DNA of 8,132 nt from positions 1-8,132 of the forward strand of contig SKTN01000406.1 of NCBI GenBank assembly GCA_007117945.1, written 5' to 3'. Below, one piece after another: positions 6,009-8,132 of the stretch. The position numbers were made by a program, and so were the translations under genes. How positions within the stretch are numbered: the first letter of the stretch is position 1; every line of letters starts with the position of its first letter. Under the pieces are notes generated by a model. It had not been told where the DNA came from. It did not search any database and saw only the letters and a program-made list of their open reading frames with translations. The DNA is from Nitriliruptoraceae bacterium. Lineage in GTDB: Bacteria > Actinomycetota > Nitriliruptoria > Nitriliruptorales > Nitriliruptoraceae.

Positions 6009-6024
6009 TCAAGCATCCGTTTGA
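6009..6024. promoter_or_regulatory. Putative operator 1, TCAA-N8-TTGA
   Basis: TCAAGCATCCGTTTGA is an interrupted inverted repeat (TCAA/TTGA) in an AT-rich island within very GC-rich DNA. It overlaps a possible -35 TTGACC (6021-6026). It has the same shape as the site at 6052-6067, so both may bind one dimeric repressor. Confidence 0.45.
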
Positions 6025-6051
6025 CCATTGATGCATCGCCTGATTCACTCC

Positions 6052-6067
6052 TCAAATCGTGGTTTGA
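6052..6067. promoter_or_regulatory. Putative operator 2, TCAAA-N6-TTTGA (CadC/ArsR-like)
   Basis: TCAAATCGTGGTTTGA is a perfect 5+5 interrupted palindrome, flanked as CTCAAA...TTTGAAT. Its geometry and arms resemble, as I recall them, the operator of the ArsR/SmtB-family repressor CadC. It starts 43 bases after operator 1, close to four helical turns, and a small palindrome GATGCATC (6030-6037) lies between the two. It is 81 bases upstream of the next gene start. No ArsR-type gene is visible in the window, so the regulator must be encoded elsewhere. The leader 6071-6147 can fold into two short hairpins (6074-6079/6097-6102 and 6106-6111/6117-6122) but matches no riboswitch I know. Confidence 0.5.
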
Positions 6068-6147
6068 ATATCTGGTGCCGATCACCGGCCCTCCCGGGCA
6101 CCGCCTCGGCCCAGCAGGCCGACGGACGACGAGCGATGAGGTGTGAG

Positions 6148-7503
6148 ATGACGGTGACACCGGTGGTGGACCAGGGGCTGGGCAACAGCGCCTACGTCGT
6201 GGACCTGGGTGACGGCGGCGGGCTGGTGGTCGACCCACAACGTGATCGACGCCCGTACGAGGCCACCCTGGCCGCCGAGGGACTGCGGCCGCGGTTCGTG
6301 ATCGAGACGCACCTGCACGCCGACTTCGTGTCGGGTGGGCCCGAGCTGATGGCGCAGGGCGCCGAGCTGCTGGCACCGGCGGGCAGCGACCTGGTGGCGT
6401 CGCACCGACCGCTGACCGACGGTGACGAGGTCGAGCTCGGGGGGTTGACCCTCGAGGTGATCGCGACGCCAGGGCACACCCCGGAGCACCTCGCCTACCT
6501 GCTCAAGGACGGTGCGCAGCCCCTCGGGCTGTTCTCCGGCGGGACCCTGCTGGCCGGTGGGATCGCACGCACCGACCTGCTCTCCCCGGAGCTGACCGAG
6601 CCCCTGGCCCGGCAGGCCTACCGCTCGGTCCGCGACCGGCTGTTCACCCTCCCCGACGATCTGCCGGTGCTGCCCACCCACGGCGCCGGTTCCTTCTGCT
6701 CGGCCGCACCGGGAGGCGAGCGCACCACCACGATCGGTCGGGAGAAGGCCGCGAACCCCCTGCTCGCCGACGGGGTGGACGAGGACGCCTTCGTCGCCCG
6801 ACTGCTGTCCGGCTACGGCACCTACCCGCCCTACTTCCTCGAACTGCGCGACGAGAACCGGGCCGGCCCCGCCGTGCTCGGCAGTGACGGCCGGGCCCTG
6901 CCCGGCCTGACACCCCCCGCGTTCCAGGCGGCGATCGAGGCTGGCGCCGAGGTGGTGGACGCCCGGGCCAGCGCCGCCTTCGCCGCCGGCCACATCCCCG
7001 GCTCGATCGCCAACGCCTGGCGGCCCGCCTTCGCGACCTGGCTCGGGTGGCTGGCCGATCGAGACCGCGACGTGCTGCTGGTCGTTGACGACAGCGTGCC
7101 CGTCGCCGACCTGGCCTGGGCCGCCGCCACGGTCGGCTACGACCGGCTCATCGGCACCCTCGCCGGCGGGATGGCCGCCTGGCGCGGCGAGGACCGCCCG
7201 GTCACCACCATCCCCCTGCTGACGGCCGCGCAGGCCACGGGCCGGCGCATCGTCGACGTCCGCCAACGCACCGAACACCTCGCCGGTCACGTCGCCGGAT
7301 CGCACAACGCGGAACTCGGCAGCCTGGTCACCGCACCCGATCAGGTCGACCGGGCGCCGACCCTGGCGCACTGCGGCCACAACGAACGGGCTATGTCGGC
7401 CGCGAGCCTGCTCGCCCGCGCGGGTCACACCGACGTCGCGGCGCTGGACGGCGGCCCCCAGGATCTGGCTGCGGCGGGTGCACCACTTGGGGTTGCCCAG
7501 TGA
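6148..7503 (+). CDS. Metallo-beta-lactamase-fold protein with two C-terminal rhodanese domains
   Basis: The protein has 451 residues in three domains. Residues 1-200 form a metallo-beta-lactamase fold of the persulfide-dioxygenase/glyoxalase II-like branch: ETHLHADFVSGG (53-64), ATPGHTPEHLAYLL (106-119), LFSGGTLLAGGIARTDLL (128-145) and PTHGAGSFCSA (176-186). The usual THxHxDH has Phe60 for its last histidine, and the usual GD ligand is Gly132. Rhodanese 1 (about 253-352) has VVDARASAAFAAGHIPGS but Asp/Ser/Val where the catalytic cysteine would sit (VVDDSVPVADLAW). Rhodanese 2 (about 356-451) has IVDVRQRTEHLAGHVAGS and an active loop HCGHNERA with Cys409. The likely job is cytoplasmic persulfide or sulfane-sulfur handling. 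The ATG at 6148 follows GAGGT (6138-6142). The stop overlaps the start of a transporter gene, so the two work together. Upstream lies a repressor-like operator pair. Confidence 0.88.
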   Translation: MTVTPVVDQGLGNSAYVVDLGDGGGLVVDPQRDRRPYEATLAAEGLRPRFVIETHLHADFVSGGPELMAQGAELLAPAGSDLVASHRPLTDGDEVELGGLTLEVIATPGHTPEHLAYLLKDGAQPLGLFSGGTLLAGGIARTDLLSPELTEPLARQAYRSVRDRLFTLPDDLPVLPTHGAGSFCSAAPGGERTTTIGREKAANPLLADGVDEDAFVARLLSGYGTYPPYFLELRDENRAGPAVLGSDGRALPGLTPPAFQAAIEAGAEVVDARASAAFAAGHIPGSIANAWRPAFATWLGWLADRDRDVLLVVDDSVPVADLAWAAATVGYDRLIGTLAGGMAAWRGEDRPVTTIPLLTAAQATGRRIVDVRQRTEHLAGHVAGSHNAELGSLVTAPDQVDRAPTLAHCGHNERAMSAASLLARAGHTDVAALDGGPQDLAAAGAPLGVAQ

Positions 7504-8132
7504 GCCGCACCGACACACCGGTCCGCCTCGGGCTGAGGGAGAACCTGCCGCAGTTCGCCCTGCTGGTGGGGGTCAACGCCCTGGTGGGTGGGCTCGCCGG
7601 TCAGGAGCGCACGGTCCTGCCGTTGCTGGCCGAGGAGGAGTTCGCGCTGCCCGGCTACACCGCGATGCTGACCTTCATCGTGGCCTTCGGGATCACCAAG
7701 GCGGTGGTGAACTACTTCGCCGGGACGCTGGCAGACCGGTTCGGCCGCAAGCCCGTCCTCCTCGCCGGCTGGCTGTTCGGCCTGCCCGTGCCCCTGCTGC
7801 TGATGTTCGCACCCACGTGGGGGTGGGTGGTGTTCGCCAACGTCCTGCTGGGGGTCAACCAGGGGCTGGCCTGGTCGGTGACGATCATCATGAAGATCGA
7901 CCTCGTCGGCCCCCACAAGCGTGGCACCGCCATGGGGTTCAACGAGGCTGCCGGTTACGGCGCCGTCGCGGTCGCGGCCTGGACCACCGGCCTGCTGGCG
8001 GAGAGCTTCGGGCTCAGACCTGCCCCGTTCCTCCTCGGGCTGGCCTTCGCCGGCCTCGGGCTCGGGCTGTCCGCAGCGTTCGTCCGTGAGACCGCTGGGC
8101 ATGTCGCCCACGAGGTGGCCAACCACGACAGC
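7500..8132 (+). CDS. Major facilitator superfamily transporter, N-terminal half (runs off window)
   Basis: GTG at 7500 overlaps the TGA of the preceding gene by 4 bases (GTGA), a classic coupled arrangement. The frame is open for 211 codons to the window edge, about half of a normal 400-residue transporter. Six hydrophobic segments are visible (about 18-34, 53-76, 86-104, 107-130, 145-167 and 174-195). Between helices 2 and 3 is the family motif A, GTLADRFGRKP (75-85). ERTVLPLLAEEEF (36-48) and NQGLAWSVTIIMKIDLVGPHKRGTAMGFNEAAGYGAV (120-156) fit drug/H+ antiporter-like members found beside rhodanese or sulfur genes. The substrate is unknown; the neighbour suggests a sulfur compound or a toxic oxyanion. 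The weak ribosome site (GGGG, about 7488) fits dependence on translation of the upstream gene. Confidence 0.88.
   Translation, partial: MSRTDTPVRLGLRENLPQFALLVGVNALVGGLAGQERTVLPLLAEEEFALPGYTAMLTFIVAFGITKAVVNYFAGTLADRFGRKPVLLAGWLFGLPVPLLLMFAPTWGWVVFANVLLGVNQGLAWSVTIIMKIDLVGPHKRGTAMGFNEAAGYGAVAVAAWTTGLLAESFGLRPAPFLLGLAFAGLGLGLSAAFVRETAGHVAHEVANHDS

Noticed and set aside
6021..6049. Promoter TTGACC (6021-6026) with TTCACT (6044-6049) at 17-base spacing before the rhodanese operon.
   Set aside because: The -10 matches the consensus at only three of six positions; kept as a possibility in the operator entry rather than listed as a promoter.
6082..7518. Long minus-strand open frame (478 codons) opposite the rhodanese gene.
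   Set aside because: It is a shadow caused by high GC; its translation is Gly/Arg/Gln-rich without motifs, while the plus frame has three clear domains.
1..8132. tRNA, rRNA, CRISPR arrays, insertion sequences or attachment sites.
   Set aside because: No repeated spacer pattern, terminal inverted repeats with a transposase, or RNA-gene sequence was recognised on either strand.

Overview
The window is very GC-rich (roughly 70 %, estimated by eye), with G/C-ending codons and frequent GTG starts. Together with the gene families present (a large-type LuxR regulator, an alpha/beta-hydrolase-LuxR fusion, a DUF998-type membrane protein), this suggests an actinobacterium. A deeper lineage than Streptomyces is possible, but the sequence does not settle it.

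Layout. (1) 2-439 (+) is the C-terminal end of a LuxR-type regulator whose start lies outside the window. (2) 440-771 is a non-coding spacer with tandem hairpins, a G9 tract and small palindromes. (3) 772-1731 (+) is an NAD(P)-binding medium-chain oxidoreductase. (4) 1976-3034 (+) is an alpha/beta hydrolase fused to a LuxR helix-turn-helix, apparently a one-protein sensor-regulator. (5) 3196-4023 (+) is a second, free-standing alpha/beta hydrolase, followed by (6) 4056-4751 (+), a six-helix DUF998-like membrane protein. (7) 4800-5854 (-) is a second quinone-oxidoreductase-like medium-chain protein, convergent with gene 6 and broken by a one-base frameshift near 5042. (8) After a divergent control region with a conspicuous AT-rich island (about 6001-6072), 6148-7503 (+) encodes a metallo-beta-lactamase-fold protein carrying two rhodanese domains. 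It overlaps by 4 bases with (9) 7500-8132 (+), a major facilitator transporter that runs off the window.

How the parts fit. Genes 2-7 look like separately transcribed enzymes. The hexamer TAGGGT occurs just three times in the window on both strands, each time shortly upstream of a gene start (genes 4, 5 and 7), and gene 3 has a TATGGT variant; this looks like the local -10 element. Genes 1-6 mostly end in a hairpin that abuts or overlaps the stop codon, probably the local terminator style without a T-tract. Genes 8-9 form the one clear operon. It lacks TAGGGT and instead is preceded by two copies of TCAA-N8-TTGA spaced 43 bp apart, a pattern resembling ArsR/SmtB (CadC-like) operators. This points to a repressor-controlled sulfur-transfer or persulfide-handling module with its own transporter. 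Its metallo-beta-lactamase domain has lost several usual metal-binding residues, and only the second rhodanese domain keeps the catalytic cysteine. This operon is the most interesting part of the window; the assigned chemistry is inference.
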